Shown here one piece after another: positions 1 to 11,113 of a DNA stretch of 64,000 bases. The notes below the pieces were generated by a model. It was not told the DNA's origin, searched no databases, and saw only the letters and a list, made by a program, of their open reading frames with translations. A program made the translations under genes and the position numbers. Source of the DNA: Trigonopsis variabilis (taxonomy: Eukaryota; Ascomycota; Trigonopsidomycetes; Trigonopsidales; Trigonopsidaceae); the NCBI GenBank assembly GCA_003707065.3, contig PPXM03000002.1, positions 372,001 through 436,000 on the forward strand, given 5' to 3'. The number at the start of each line of letters is the position of its first letter. The first letter of the stretch is position 1.

Positions 1-1
1 C

Positions 2-3000
2 TTGGAATCACCCTACGGCCGTCATTATGAGGAGGACGACGGATCCACGGAAGACACTACGTCAGATGCTTTGGTCTTTGAAGAAATTGCTGAACCTCAT
101 GGAGCGGTGGTCTTAGATATCGATGAAGGTCGGTATATTACTCGACCTGGTGGTCGCCGTCCCGCTATCTCATCCCGGCGGCTTTCGCGTACTCTCTTGG
201 AGCCTTTGTTCTCAAGTAACGATGCCTATGGCTTGTTGAATGGGTTTTTCGATTCCCAGGGTCCTCCAGGGAGTCACCAACGGGTCCGTGCGCTATTAGA
301 GCGTATTCAGCGGCGCCCGCGTGCCCTTCGCCCTCAAATAGTCGTATCTATGTATGACACTGCCTCTAATGGTGTCTTCCTTCGAGATTTCGCAAAATAC
401 TGGACCCTGTTGACTGCTCATAACCGCATTTCTCTCATTGCTGAATACGCATTCTTCAAAATGTATCCCAGACTGCGGGAAGTTGATACCAAATTGAAGG
501 CGATTGAGGCTGCCATTGTTCCCCAACGAGCTCCTGAATCGCCAATTGAGGAAGTTCCTGATGCAGAGAGGTCTTACATTCAAATTGGCTCCGATACTGT
601 GGATGTCACAGGACTTGATATCGATCTTACTTTCTTCCAAGCTATTCCTGACCATATGCGTGCTGAGGTGTTGGCTCAATATATTCAGCAAACAAGAGCC
701 GAGGCACGAGCTACTGGTGAGCGAATCCGAGCAGCTTCTGATGAATATTTGGATTCTCTTCCGCAGGCTGTTCGCCGCGGCGTGGTCCGACAGGAGCGTG
801 GCGATGATTTCAACCTTGACACGTTCCTGACATCTTTACCCTCGGATGTTCGGGCCTCAGTGATGGACGAATGGGATGGACAACGGGAACCAAATGTCCG
901 CGAGAGCCGTCCGTTGAGGCAACATTTACTTGCTCAATTGAACTTAGTCAAGGATGAGCCCGAAGAGCAGCCTGCGCCCATTGGACGGAAAAGAGGTGAA
1001 CTGGTTGATGCCGTTGGCCTTGCTGCATTGGTTCGTGCGTTATATTTTGCTCAAACTCCTGGAGCGAATGACTTATTACATGCAGCTCTTGTGGCATTGG
1101 GAGAGCAAAAGAAAACACGACTCGATATCATATGCTTATTGCTATCGCTCCTTGTCGACGGCAGCTCTGATGAGAACCAAGTTCAGCATGGCTTTGCCTA
1201 TTTGAACGGTAAAGCGCGAGCAAAGAAGCGATTGGACGTTTCCTTGGCACCTCCTGGTGTGGTCACTGAACAACTACTGTCAGCTTTGGATGAAGTCTTA
1301 CACCCTGATGGACACACTGCTAGCTTATTCTCTGGTCCCCAAGAATTGCTGATTGGAATTAGAAAGAAGAGACGAAAGGAATCGCGGTTTTTGATTGACG
1401 ATATTATTTCGCTTTTAGAACGGCCCGTTATTCGCAGCAGTTCCTCATGCATGGGTCTCTTGTCTGAAGTTCTTGAAGAGGCTGCTCGTCAATCTGTCCG
1501 TGGTGAAGTGAAGATTGCGGACAACAACTTGAAGCTGCTGACTGGTATCTTGACTGCAAATGAATGCAATACCCGCACCTTTAGTAAAACTTTGGCTACC
1601 TTGCAGGCCTTGGGACGGCTTTCAGGAGCCTTGGAAGTGTTTGTGGGACACTTGATTCGAAGTGCTAGTGATCTAGCGGTGCGATTGGCTAAAGATCTCA
1701 ACAAGTTGGAGACTGTTATCAGAAACGCCACCAATGGGTCTGACGTCCAAGGAACAGCTCTGCGATCATTTTCAGCGGGTCGAAGCGATCAGGCGAAGTT
1801 CTTGAGAGTGCTCACTGCGCTCGATTATCTCTACCTGAGCGCTGTGCATAATAATCAAGCAAAGGAGCCGCTATTTGGTGTTGAAAAGAAGGTCGCCTTG
1901 GCGCCGCTATGGGATGCTCTAGGAGGATGTTTAGATGCTATTCTGGACCGACCAGACATGAGCCACGTTGCGTCAGTTTTGCTTCCCGCCATTGAGTCAT
2001 TGATGGTTGTTAGCAAACAGGAGGTCGAGAAGGCTGGGCGAATAGAAGAGGATGGCATTGAGAAACAAAACGCACTGGTACGATTGTTCTTTGCCTTTAC
2101 TGAAAAGTATAAGCGGGTATTGAACCAGTTGGTCCGAACCATTCCTCGTTTGATGAGTGGCTCGTTTGCTGTTTTGGTGAAGAACCCACGAGTTCTTGAA
2201 TTTGACAATAAGAGAAACTATTTTAGCAAGAAGGTTCACGAGGGCAGTGAAGATCGCTCGCTTGGCACGTTGTCGTTGAATCTCCGCCGCGATCGAGTAT
2301 TCCGAGACTCATTTAACGTCATCTACTACAAGAATGCCGACGAGTTCAAGCATGCGACTTTGAACATCAAATTCCAAGGCGAACAAGGAGTCGACGCTGG
2401 TGGTTTGACGCGAGAGTGGTTCCACGTTCTGGCGAGGCAGATGTTCAATCCAGATTATGGGCTCTTTGTGCCTGTTGCCGGAGACCGCACCACTTTCCAT
2501 CCTAATCGAACATCTTGGGCTAATAACGATACACACTTGATGTACTTTGAGTTTGTTGGTCGGATCATTGGCAAGGCTTTGTATGAGGGCCGTGTGCTGG
2601 ACTGTCATTTCAGTCGTCCTGTCTACAAAGAGATGCTCGGGCGGTCGGTGTCGCTCAAGGATATGGAGTCGCTGGATCTCGAGTATTACAAGTCAATGGT
2701 GTGGATTCTGGAAAACGACATTACCGGGGTTATCGACGAGACTTTTACGATTGAAACGGAGGACTTTGGTGTTCACAAAGTGATTGAGCTTGTTCCGAAC
2801 GGCAAGAATGTCCCCGTGACTGAGGAGAATAAGCAAGACTTTGTCAAGAAGATTGTCGAGTTTCGACTAGTGACTAGTGTCAAGGAGCAGATGGAACATT
2901 TCATGAAAGGTAAGCTAATATTTTGAGCACAGAAGAGACTAATTCTTCAAGGATTCCATAGTATAATTCCAAAGGAATTGATTTCAATATTTAACGAACA

Positions 3001-3435
3001 AGAGTTGGAGCTGTTGATTTCAGGTCTCCCTGATATCGACGTTGACGATTGGAGGAACAATACAGAGTAAGTTTTCAACCTTGCATTGGATGGTTGCTGA
3101 CACCCAGATATCATAATTACACTGCCGGTTCGACCACAGTCCAATGGTTCTGGCGAGCGGTGAGATCGTTTGACGCTGAGGAGCGGGCCAAACTGCTCCA
3201 GTTTGCGACCGGCACGTCAAAGGTTCCGTTGAACGGGTTCCGGGAACTCGAAGGAATGAATGGAGTTTCCAAGTTTAGTATTCATCGCGATTATGGCGCA
3301 GGAGCCAATAGATTACCATCATCTCATACATGTTTTAACCAGATCGATTTGCCCGAGTATGAGTCCTACGAAGCTCTACGAAAGGCGCTACTGACTGCCA
3401 TCACCGAAGCTAGGGAGGGCTTTGGATTGGCATGA
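2..3435 (+). CDS. TOM1: TOM1/HUWE1-type HECT E3 ubiquitin ligase, C-terminal part
   Basis: The gene runs in from the left edge, so the start is outside the window and 1116 C-terminal residues are visible. Exons are 2-2909, 2952-3066 and 3108-3435. The introns are 42 and 41 nt, and joining them gives an unbroken HECT domain from about visible residue 730 to the end. The catalytic cysteine sits in the motif SSHTCFN (codon 3331-3333), about 34 residues before the C terminus as usual for HECT enzymes. Upstream are acidic, helical segments typical of the Tom1/HUWE1 family, whose full proteins exceed 3000 residues. In yeast Tom1 ubiquitinates excess histones and ribosomal proteins and affects mRNA export. 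The first intron ends in AAG. Family assignment is confident; the missing N-terminal two thirds cannot be judged. Confidence 0.93.
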
Positions 3436-3602
3436 TTGAATTTTGTTTGTGTAAAGAGGAAATATTTTCGTGCAGAGCTGCGTAGGTCATGGCATTCTAT
3501 CGACGGGGAAGTCCAGACCACAGAGCGTAGGAAATTAGGAGATGCGCTCGATACGGGAGGGTACTTATTCATTGTCTATCAAATACAGAAATGGCCTGTT
3601 CA

Positions 3603-5432
3603 CTAAACCGTGGCGGAAGATTCATGTTCTTGGATGGCCAGCTGGATGGCCTTGGCCATGACTCTTGACATGAATGTAACCTGAGGTCTGAAGCCGATGT
3701 GGGCTTTTGGTGAGACTTTTTCCGCAGCTCCTTTACTGTTGGCGTTGCTCTTATCCTGAGAGATTGGGCGAGACCACCACAACGTGAACAGACGAGACCG
3801 GATGAAGCCATTGATGAGGTCCCGTCCATGCGAGCCACAAGCGTTGAAGTAGTCGATTGTTCCGGTCGGGCTGTCGAAAATCTGCTTCCAAATCTCAATG
3901 AAGGTGTCGGAATCACCAGTGGGAAGATCGGGAGCGCTTTCGCGGGCAATCTCAGGATGAGTGAGAATTAGTTTGACTGTAGTGTAGGCGAGGACAAAGT
4001 GAGAACAAGACGATGCTAAGGTCAGCAATGGGATACAAGATCAATGACTCACGCGGCATTTCACCGTCCGAATCGATGAATTCACTGATATAGTCTGAAA
4101 TGTGGGCCAGCTTTCCTCCAAAGTAGTCCCAGATGACCTCGAACTTTGGTAGTTTGAACATCAGCGAGCCTGGGGAAGGGCTCTTTCCCACAGTGGAGGG
4201 AATAAGGTCTTCATAGAAGTACTTTTTTGTACTGTCGTAGCTCAGATCGCCTATGGTGAGGATCTTGGAATGGTGGGAAGTGCCCATCTTATGGAGCCAA
4301 TGGAGATAGAATGGGTCAGAAGTGGCTTGAATGACATGACAGAGGCGGTCTTGTTTGGTCAAGACCAGGAAGGAGTCAAGTAGAGTCTTGAGGATTCTAC
4401 AAGTTAGATCGTCCAATGCCTACTCTCATACTCATGATTGGGGACCAAGAATGGCAGGCGGTGAGCTTCGTCTAGTACAATCACGGGAACTTGGCGATTT
4501 GAATAAAAGACCTGACGATGAGGATTGGGAACGGTTAAAGAGGACGGGGTCACGGAGCTTGTTCCATTAGGATCAAAGGTCCAGTAAGCCACCAAGGCAC
4601 TCTGTTCCAAGTTAGCAATAGTCCACTTAGGTGAATTTATTTACTTGAAACTGTCTAAACTAGAGTTAGTATGCCTAGTAGCGAGCCTAGGGATCTACCC
4701 TTGAGCATGAACTTACTCCATCAAAGATGCTATATCACCCGAGCTTACAGTCTTATCGATCTTAACGCCACTGCTCTCTATGGATTTCTCAATTCGATTC
4801 TCGATTTTTCTGGCAGTTAGATTATTTTCCAAATGATAGTCTCACTTTCTAGCTTGACGAAATCCCACCATGTGTCCGTTGAATGCCTGGCGATAGCGTT
4901 CTGCCTTTTCTTCGCCATCGTTTTGGTGAGACGTGATCAGCGTCTCAAAGAACTGCTCAAACTGTCTTGCCAAAGAGATGTAGAGGCTTTGAGAGTCGGC
5001 AAAGCCGCCGATGCGTAAGTCAAAGTGGATAACGAGATATTTCTGGGTATCGGTGAGGACCTGACGGATGATGGCGGTCTTTCCTACCGATGAGGAGCCA
5101 AACATAAGTAGAAAGGTGGGTTGAGTGTCCAAGATCTTGACCAAGGTCTCTTCTTCATGGTATCGGTGATAATATCCGGCCAATGGATGGAAGGTATGGA
5201 TTCGAGGGACTTGAGATTGTTCATAGCTATCCACAAGTTCCTCCCGTGTCTTGTCGAGTAACCGTTTCGACTCTTTGAGCTGCTCGACGGCCTGGAGGGG
5301 ATTCGAAACTAGAGCTATGACTTCTCCTATCGATTGAAGAAAATATCGCTTATGTATAATCGGCCCTCTGGGAGCCAATCTTGACTCACGAGCTCCTATT
5401 CTCGGTATTAACCTCGCCGATCTCGATATCAT
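3603..5432 (-). CDS. Fungal P-loop ATPase, ATPase_2-like, with a 10-nt micro-exon
   Basis: Six exons read on the minus strand: 5432-4846, 4809-4717, 4654-4645, 4601-4432, 4396-4053 and 4015-3603. They total 1617 nt and encode 538 residues. Introns are 36, 62, 43, 35 and 37 nt. The N terminus is basic and could be a mitochondrial presequence. Walker A is GSSSVGKTA at residues 112-120, followed by an HFDLRIGGFAD stretch. Walker B is VIVLDEAHR near residue 272. This matches a fungal family of single-domain ATPases related to the archaeal ATPase_2/STAND group, with no assigned function that I know of. The third exon is only 10 nt; without it the frame is lost just before a conserved ALVAYW segment. 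Start chosen as the first ATG of the open frame. Confidence 0.8.
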
Positions 5433-5743
5433 GACGTTCTCTCGGCCGCTACAATCAAGCCGTTACCGAGAACGCGATGAGCTTGCATTGCGTCACAACG
5501 CCAGATCGAGATACATGGCCATCACCGATAAGCGATAGAAGCTCAACTGTCCGAGTGAAAACTGGTGACTACGATATATCAAATTCAATACTAAACTCTT
5601 TAACAATACACTTTAGCTCATTTTCATTCACGCCATGCACATGATGGCTCTCACATAGTCAGCGAGGTGACGGTGGACGTGTCTAGAGAGATTAGGGGAA
5701 AGGACTCCTGAATGAGATTCAAGGCAGTAGGCAAAAAGAAACA
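5433..5743. other. Intergenic, promoter of the ATPase gene
   Basis: This 311-bp gap lies upstream of the minus-strand ATPase gene and downstream of the WBP2-like gene. I see no coding frame or RNA gene in it. Confidence 0.6.
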
Positions 5744-6304
5744 TCATCTTTGGTATGAGGGAGGCAAGTCGTTAGTAGAAGGATCATAACCGGGAGAAGG
5801 GCCATCGTAAGAGGGAAGCTCGTCAATATGTTGCTGTCCTAGAGACCTGGCCTCGCGCAGCCGTTCGAGTCCATCGTGGAGATCGTACACGCCACCGCCA
5901 CTGTTGAATGTTATAGACAATGAGTAAATCTCCTGGGCAATCAAGCCCCCCTTAGGAACAGGCTTGACTGCGGCTTCCCACGAATCAGGGCCGATCCAAG
6001 CCTGGTGGACGTGGCAATCGAGCATATTATCGACTAGAATGGCTACCGACTGGACATCAAAGCTCAGACCGGAGACAGTGGCGGGCTCAGACGGCAGGTA
6101 AATGAGGCGCTGATTAGTTAGATATAGTCGTCCTTTCTTGAGTTTGATGGGAACAGCTCCTCGCGGAGGTGATTTTGACGTTGGTTTCAATTCAAGAGTA
6201 ATCCGTCCTTCGGGAAACGCCCGCACAACTTCTTCTCCGTCGAGCGACACAAATGGAGTGCGCGCATTGGGCTTTGACTCGAGAATCACCCAATTCAAAG
6301 ACAT
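5744..6304 (-). CDS. WBP2-like GRAM-domain protein with PY motifs
   Basis: A single exon encodes 186 residues. The N-terminal two thirds resembles the GRAM-type fold of WW-domain-binding protein 2: a basic KLKKGRLYLTNQRLIYLP strand region around residues 55-72 and an IYSLSITF strand. The C terminus is proline- and tyrosine-rich and ends in LPPSYQR, a PY motif that binds WW domains of Nedd4/Rsp5 ligases; an LPSYDGPSPGYD stretch lies just before it. Fungal members (UPF0664) are poorly studied; recruitment to Rsp5-like ligases is an inference from the motif. The gene is divergent from the Zn2Cys6 gene across 1.2 kb. Confidence 0.8.
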   Translation of the reverse strand: MSLNWVILESKPNARTPFVSLDGEEVVRAFPEGRITLELKPTSKSPPRGAVPIKLKKGRLYLTNQRLIYLPSEPATVSGLSFDVQSVAILVDNMLDCHVHQAWIGPDSWEAAVKPVPKGGLIAQEIYSLSITFNSGGGVYDLHDGLERLREARSLGQQHIDELPSYDGPSPGYDPSTNDLPPSYQR

Positions 6305-7535
6305 GATCTGCTTTTCGTAAAGCCAAAGTATTTCCAGACCGTATTTTTAAACGGTGCAAGGCAGGATCACCAAGTTTTCACGAAAGGCAAGTGGCGGGGT
6401 GTCGTCGTAAGTGCTAGAAGGTGTGTCCAGTTTCTTCCCAAATACGCTGCCCCGTACATCGTGGCGTTACACAGTAGCAGGTAGGCAGCGGTGGGCAGTG
6501 GTGAGTGTCAGTGATGTGCGGGAATGTGTGATTCTTGAATTGAGATGTTCCAGTCTTGTCGTAAGAAGGACGTCTACGGTCGCCGTCAGTCATAGCTTTG
6601 GGTACCTCAGTCGGGGAATCCTGCGGCTTCTAGTAGCTATAATAGCGTTGACTACATAAATATGTTGAAAGGATCATACAGTTCTTCTAAGCGAGGTATT
6701 CAAGCCCCGTCCTGACTCTGAGTGTAGATGCTCTATAGCTATAGAGTCTTGCCCTACTGCTCGCTAAACCTTCTCACATAACGTCTAGTCCATGCTCGAG
6801 TTATTTATATTGAAAACCAAGCCGAATATTTTCAATACAATGCTACAAGTCGAGTACTCACATACCCTCGACAATATCGACACTCGACACTCGACTCATC
6901 ATCTGTCTTGTCACATGTAAAGTATCGTACAGTACAAGCACTAACGACTGGTCGCACTAACGCAGCTTACGACACGGCAAACATGTCCAAAGATCCAGAC
7001 CGATCTCGCAACAAAACCATGTCGATCGCGGTGGTTGCACCTTGTTTACGCTCGCCTAAGAACCTCCAAGGCACCACTTTGCATCACGTGACTGTCAGTT
7101 TCCGGCTAGCGTGTCCTATCGCGTTATTATATAAACAGGCCTCCTATGAACCTGGTCTTCAAATATTCGGCACTTTCGCCATGGTGTAGCCTCGGAACTG
7201 CTTCCGTGTATTCTCGAAAGTTTCCAAACTTGGCCAATGTGGGGAGAATTGGTAAATTGACACGATCCAGGCACGCCGGTTTGCCGATCAAGAACCACCG
7301 CTAAATTGGAAAAATAAGCCGAGCAAAAAAGCTTGAGCAGACCGCGTAGTCACGGCCTATCACGTATAAAAAAAGAACAATCGGTAGAACCACAGTTAGG
7401 GTCCAGCCCGACTTTTGACACTGCCCCAGGTTGTTGCGATTACCGGGGACCGCACGTGACTGGGAAGATGCGCCCCGCCGAGAGCAAAGGAGAAACTTTG
7501 TAAACGGACAGTTTCGAGGCCCAGAAAGTGTGACG
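6305..7535. other. 1.2-kb divergent intergenic region
   Basis: This region separates the WBP2-like gene (minus) from the Zn2Cys6 gene (plus). Open frames here are short and show no recognisable protein. It holds a perfect 16-bp palindrome at 6731-6746, short TCGACACT-type repeats near 6877-6897, a TATATAAA box at 7128-7135, and two CACGTG sites at 7085-7090 and 7453-7458. The second site lies 78 bp before the downstream ATG. The length fits a regulated promoter; an unrecognised noncoding transcript is possible. Confidence 0.55.
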
Positions 7536-10357
7536 ATGAGTGCGTCGGTTGCTCAGGTAGGAAGGAGAAATGGACGGCGGCATGAATACTGACACTAGCC
7601 AGGCTCCCCGGAAAATGACAAAGCCCAGTAGCAGCGCGGGAAACGATAAGAAAAAATTGGTTATCGCCTGTAATGCCTGTCGAAGGAAAAAGGTAGGGTC
7701 TACTGGAGGATGTGTGAGATGATTGATGTTTTATTGATGGCCTGCTCGTCTGTTAGCGGCAGCCGACTCTTGTCCGTGTCCGGGTTCCGGAAGATCTCGT
7801 CGGAATGGTGGGACCCGAGTTTGGGGTCTAATTTACGTGAAGTAGAGATTATTAACATGATTAGGTCAAGTGTTCAGGAGATCGACCGGCGTGTTCGAGT
7901 TGTCTTCGACTTAATATCGCATGCGAGTACCCGTTGATCAAGAGCCGGGGGTCTCGGTTAAGTTATCTGGAAATGTTATCAAAAGTATGATTTACCTTGA
8001 AGCTGTGATAGTTTACTTACATACCAGAGGATCGAGACGATGGAACGTCACTTTATCCCGGAAGATAACCTCTACAAGCCAGCCATCAATAAGATCTCAG
8101 ATATCCAAAACACCATCCGATATGAAATGGAACTATTTAAGCCGCCCAATATCAAGCTGACTACTGCTCCTGCGATTGCACCCACTAACGATTACGGTCT
8201 GCAGCGGGCGACTTCATCCCAAGCCCGCTTGGAGCTGATCAAATCGCATTGGCCTGATTCGACGTTCAGTGAACTGTAAGCCATCCTTGCAAGAATAGTC
8301 TAACGATTAGAAACTTGCCGCCTGATGATATCATTGAACACTTGTGTGAACTGTTCTTCACTCATATCCATAACCTGACCTATTCCTATATCCACAAACC
8401 CACCTTTTTCCGAAACCTGCGGTCCAAGTCCCTCAAACCGTCGCTGATCCTTGCCATTTGCGGCGTCTCGGCTCGGTTCTCCAAACATCCTATCTTTGCT
8501 TCTCAGAGCTTGTCGAACCGCGGTAGCCAGTATCTGGACTCATCAAGAGTCCTGGTAAGTATGGAGTACGATCAGCCGTCTGTGGAGACTCTCCAGGCCG
8601 TGTTTACTCTGGCCATGAATGATTTCATCTCTGAGGATGGAGCCAGGGCAGCAATCAACACCGGCCTGGCCATCCGAATGGCCCAGACAATGAAGCTCAA
8701 CCAGGAGTCAGATGACCCCTCGCTTTCGTTTGTCGAGCGGGAAACAAGACGTCGACTGTGGTGGAGTGCAATGATTATGGACCGTCTGATCCACAGTGGA
8801 CGCGACCGCGCGTTCCATCTCCCTGAAACGGCAGCTGCGCATATCAGTCTTCCTTGCTCGATCCACAATTACTACCATGGCATCCAGGTGGTCGTTCCAA
8901 AGCTCAACAAGCAGTACCCTTCTGCTGATGCCAGGATCCCAAGAGTGCCACTCGACGTCGTCGGCTGGTACGTTCGCGCAATGATGCTTTGGGGCTCTGT
9001 AATCAACTACGTCAACCGCACTAGATACGACGACCAGTTCCCTCCATGGTCTGAGTTTTCTGAATTCCACCAGCTCGATGCTGAGGCTGACGCGCGATAC
9101 TCGCGTCTCCCTTCCGATCTTATCTATTCCCGCGACAATCTACTCCATCATGCTGCTTCTGACAAGGCAGGGTTCTTTATGCACATGCACATCATCGTCC
9201 AACTGTGTGTATGCGCTCTCCACAGATGCGTCTATCCCTACGACCATCTCTCGTCAACCTTCAAGGACCCTCCATTGGCTTTTATCGAGCGATCAGCCAA
9301 CAAGTTCGCTGCGGCCGCATGTGCGATTTCCAAAATCATCGCAGACTATCTCCAAATCGAAGACGTCCTGCCTCCTCCTTTTGTGGGCTTTGCTGCCTAC
9401 ACCTCCTCCACCCTCCACATCTACAACGCGTTCTCCTCAGATCCCGAGGTTGCCATCCTCGCCCGGTCCCATCTTGCGGTGAATCTTCGGTTCTTGGTCC
9501 GCCTTCGCGATTACTGGCCCATTGCTGGCACCTGGTGCTCAGCCCTCAAGCGTCGATACTTTGAGAAATACGAGCGCTCAGTCTCGAAAACAGGCGATCT
9601 CCAAGCGCCACCTAGCCCCACTATTAAATACGGTGAGCTTGGCGAATCCTCGAAACCATTCCAGCTGCCCAACGTCCAACTCATTGCCAACCAGCAAGAT
9701 GAGGGGGAGTTCACCGAATCGCCAGCCCCCTCAAGCAACGAATCAGCCGACAAAGACCCAAGAAAGTTCGATCCCAGCTCGTATTCGACTCGGCTGACTA
9801 CCCCTGCTGTGTTTCTAGGTCCTCTGGCCGTCGACAAATCACGCCTTCACCCCGATTACCTTCGCCAGCCTGAGTCTACGGTCGTTACGGCGTCTCCAGA
9901 TCCAAGTGTCATGCGACACACAAAGTCAGGCGACTACTTACATACCAACTCTGCTAGTCCCACTCTTGGTGGCACCAGCGCGCTGGCGCAGGACCCAGCA
10001 ACGGCTCCGTCTCCTCCTCGCGTCGACAACGAAGACGGCATTGAGTCGTCGCTGCCGAGCAGTTTGGCAGGAATGACTCTGCCGGCTTTCACGGCAGTTA
10101 TGGGAGACCCTTCGGATCCGTTGGCCGAGTTTGACACCGACAACTCGTGGCTGCGCGCGGTGGAGGAGACCAAAGATCCAGTGAACATCACCCAAGGCTT
10201 GATCAAGCAAAACAGCCAGTTCAATCTTCCTACTGAGGAAGTTAATGAGGACAATTTCCGAAGTCTCATGTCCCTGCTAACTCCAGAGGCTGGAGATTTA
10301 GCTGGGCCCAGCGACCAGCAGTCGCAATCTCACAAAAGATCAGCTCCTCCTTCTTAG
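7536..10357 (+). CDS. Zn2Cys6 transcription factor with fungal-specific regulatory domain
   Basis: Five exons (7536-7556, 7603-7692, 7865-7984, 8028-8275, 8311-10357) encode 841 residues. The binuclear zinc cluster is complete only after splicing. Cysteines 30, 33, 40, 47, 50 and 57 fit CX2CX6CX6CX2CX6C, with a 172-nt intron between the second and third cysteine. A short linker and heptad-like segment follow (residues about 60-85). The fungal_trans middle domain spans roughly residues 165-500 and includes a YIHKPTFF motif. The C-terminal 250 residues are Ser/Pro-rich and acidic, as in activation domains. Introns are 46, 172, 43 and 35 nt. Targets cannot be named; no adjacent cluster suggests a regulon. 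Confidence 0.9.
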
Positions 10358-10537
10358 AAAATCAGACAATACCACACCCTTTCCCATCTTCTCTCTCATT
10401 TTGTGCCTTTCTACGAACTACTCGTCCTGTACTCTATCAATTCAATGTATTACTACTGTTTCCTTATGTATGTTACCCAAATGACATGACCTTGGTGGCT
10501 GCCTTGATGTTTCCTGTGCCTCTGCGCGACCTTCATA

Positions 10538-10927
10538 TCAATCAAAGATCTTCTTAAGCTTTTTCCAGAACGATTTCTGTTCCTTGGGTTTAACCTTCTC
10601 CTCGTCTTTCTTCGATCCGCCATGCTCATCGTGGGCCTTGGTCACTTTTGGTTGCTCTTGGGGCCGACTCGATCCGCTGCGCAGAGACCGCAGGGTCGCT
10701 GCCGGAACCAGCCCAGTCTCGGTCTCGATTGTATATTCCTCGGGAAATTCCTGTTTCGCCGGGTCAACCGTAGATGAGAAGTTTGCTTCTCGGGAAGGAT
10801 GTGACGACAGGCCCTGGGACTGGAGAGATTTCACCGTCTCGCTCCGGTTCAGCGTGTACGTAGCTCCTCCAACCGTCGAGGTGATGGGTCGTAGCGCCTG
10901 TGGACTCTCTTGCTGGTTCTCTGCCAT
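10538..10927 (-). CDS. Small conserved-looking hypothetical protein
   Basis: A 129-residue product from the ATG at 10927; an in-frame ATG at 10990 would add 21 residues. The core reads TYTLNRSETVKSLQ, then FPEEYTIETETGLVP followed by LRSLR. This looks like a conserved motif block, not random translation. The C terminus is highly basic and ends in an amphipathic FWKKLKKIF segment that could bind membranes or nucleic acid. I do not recognise a named family. An overlapping frame on the other strand (10584-11003) is judged a shadow. Coding status is moderately supported by composition and by the clean gap between its neighbours. Confidence 0.5.
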   Translation of the reverse strand: MAENQQESPQALRPITSTVGGATYTLNRSETVKSLQSQGLSSHPSREANFSSTVDPAKQEFPEEYTIETETGLVPAATLRSLRSGSSRPQEQPKVTKAHDEHGGSKKDEEKVKPKEQKSFWKKLKKIFD

Positions 10928-11113
10928 TGTCTGTCGTGCGTCTTGGGTGCGACTCAGAGTCCGGAACCTAAGCGGCCTTGTGAACCCCACTCGAGCGCTT
11001 TGACAGCGTCACCAGCGTTACGATGCCCTCTTTTTGGCCTACGTCATTCCGCACATTAGTCAGCAGCACCTGGCACTTGCAAACAGTTGAATCGACACTC
11101 TATTGTTGTTGAC

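Noticed and set aside
10584-11003. 139-codon plus-strand frame
   Set aside because: Antisense to the small conserved protein, whose translation has clearer motifs.
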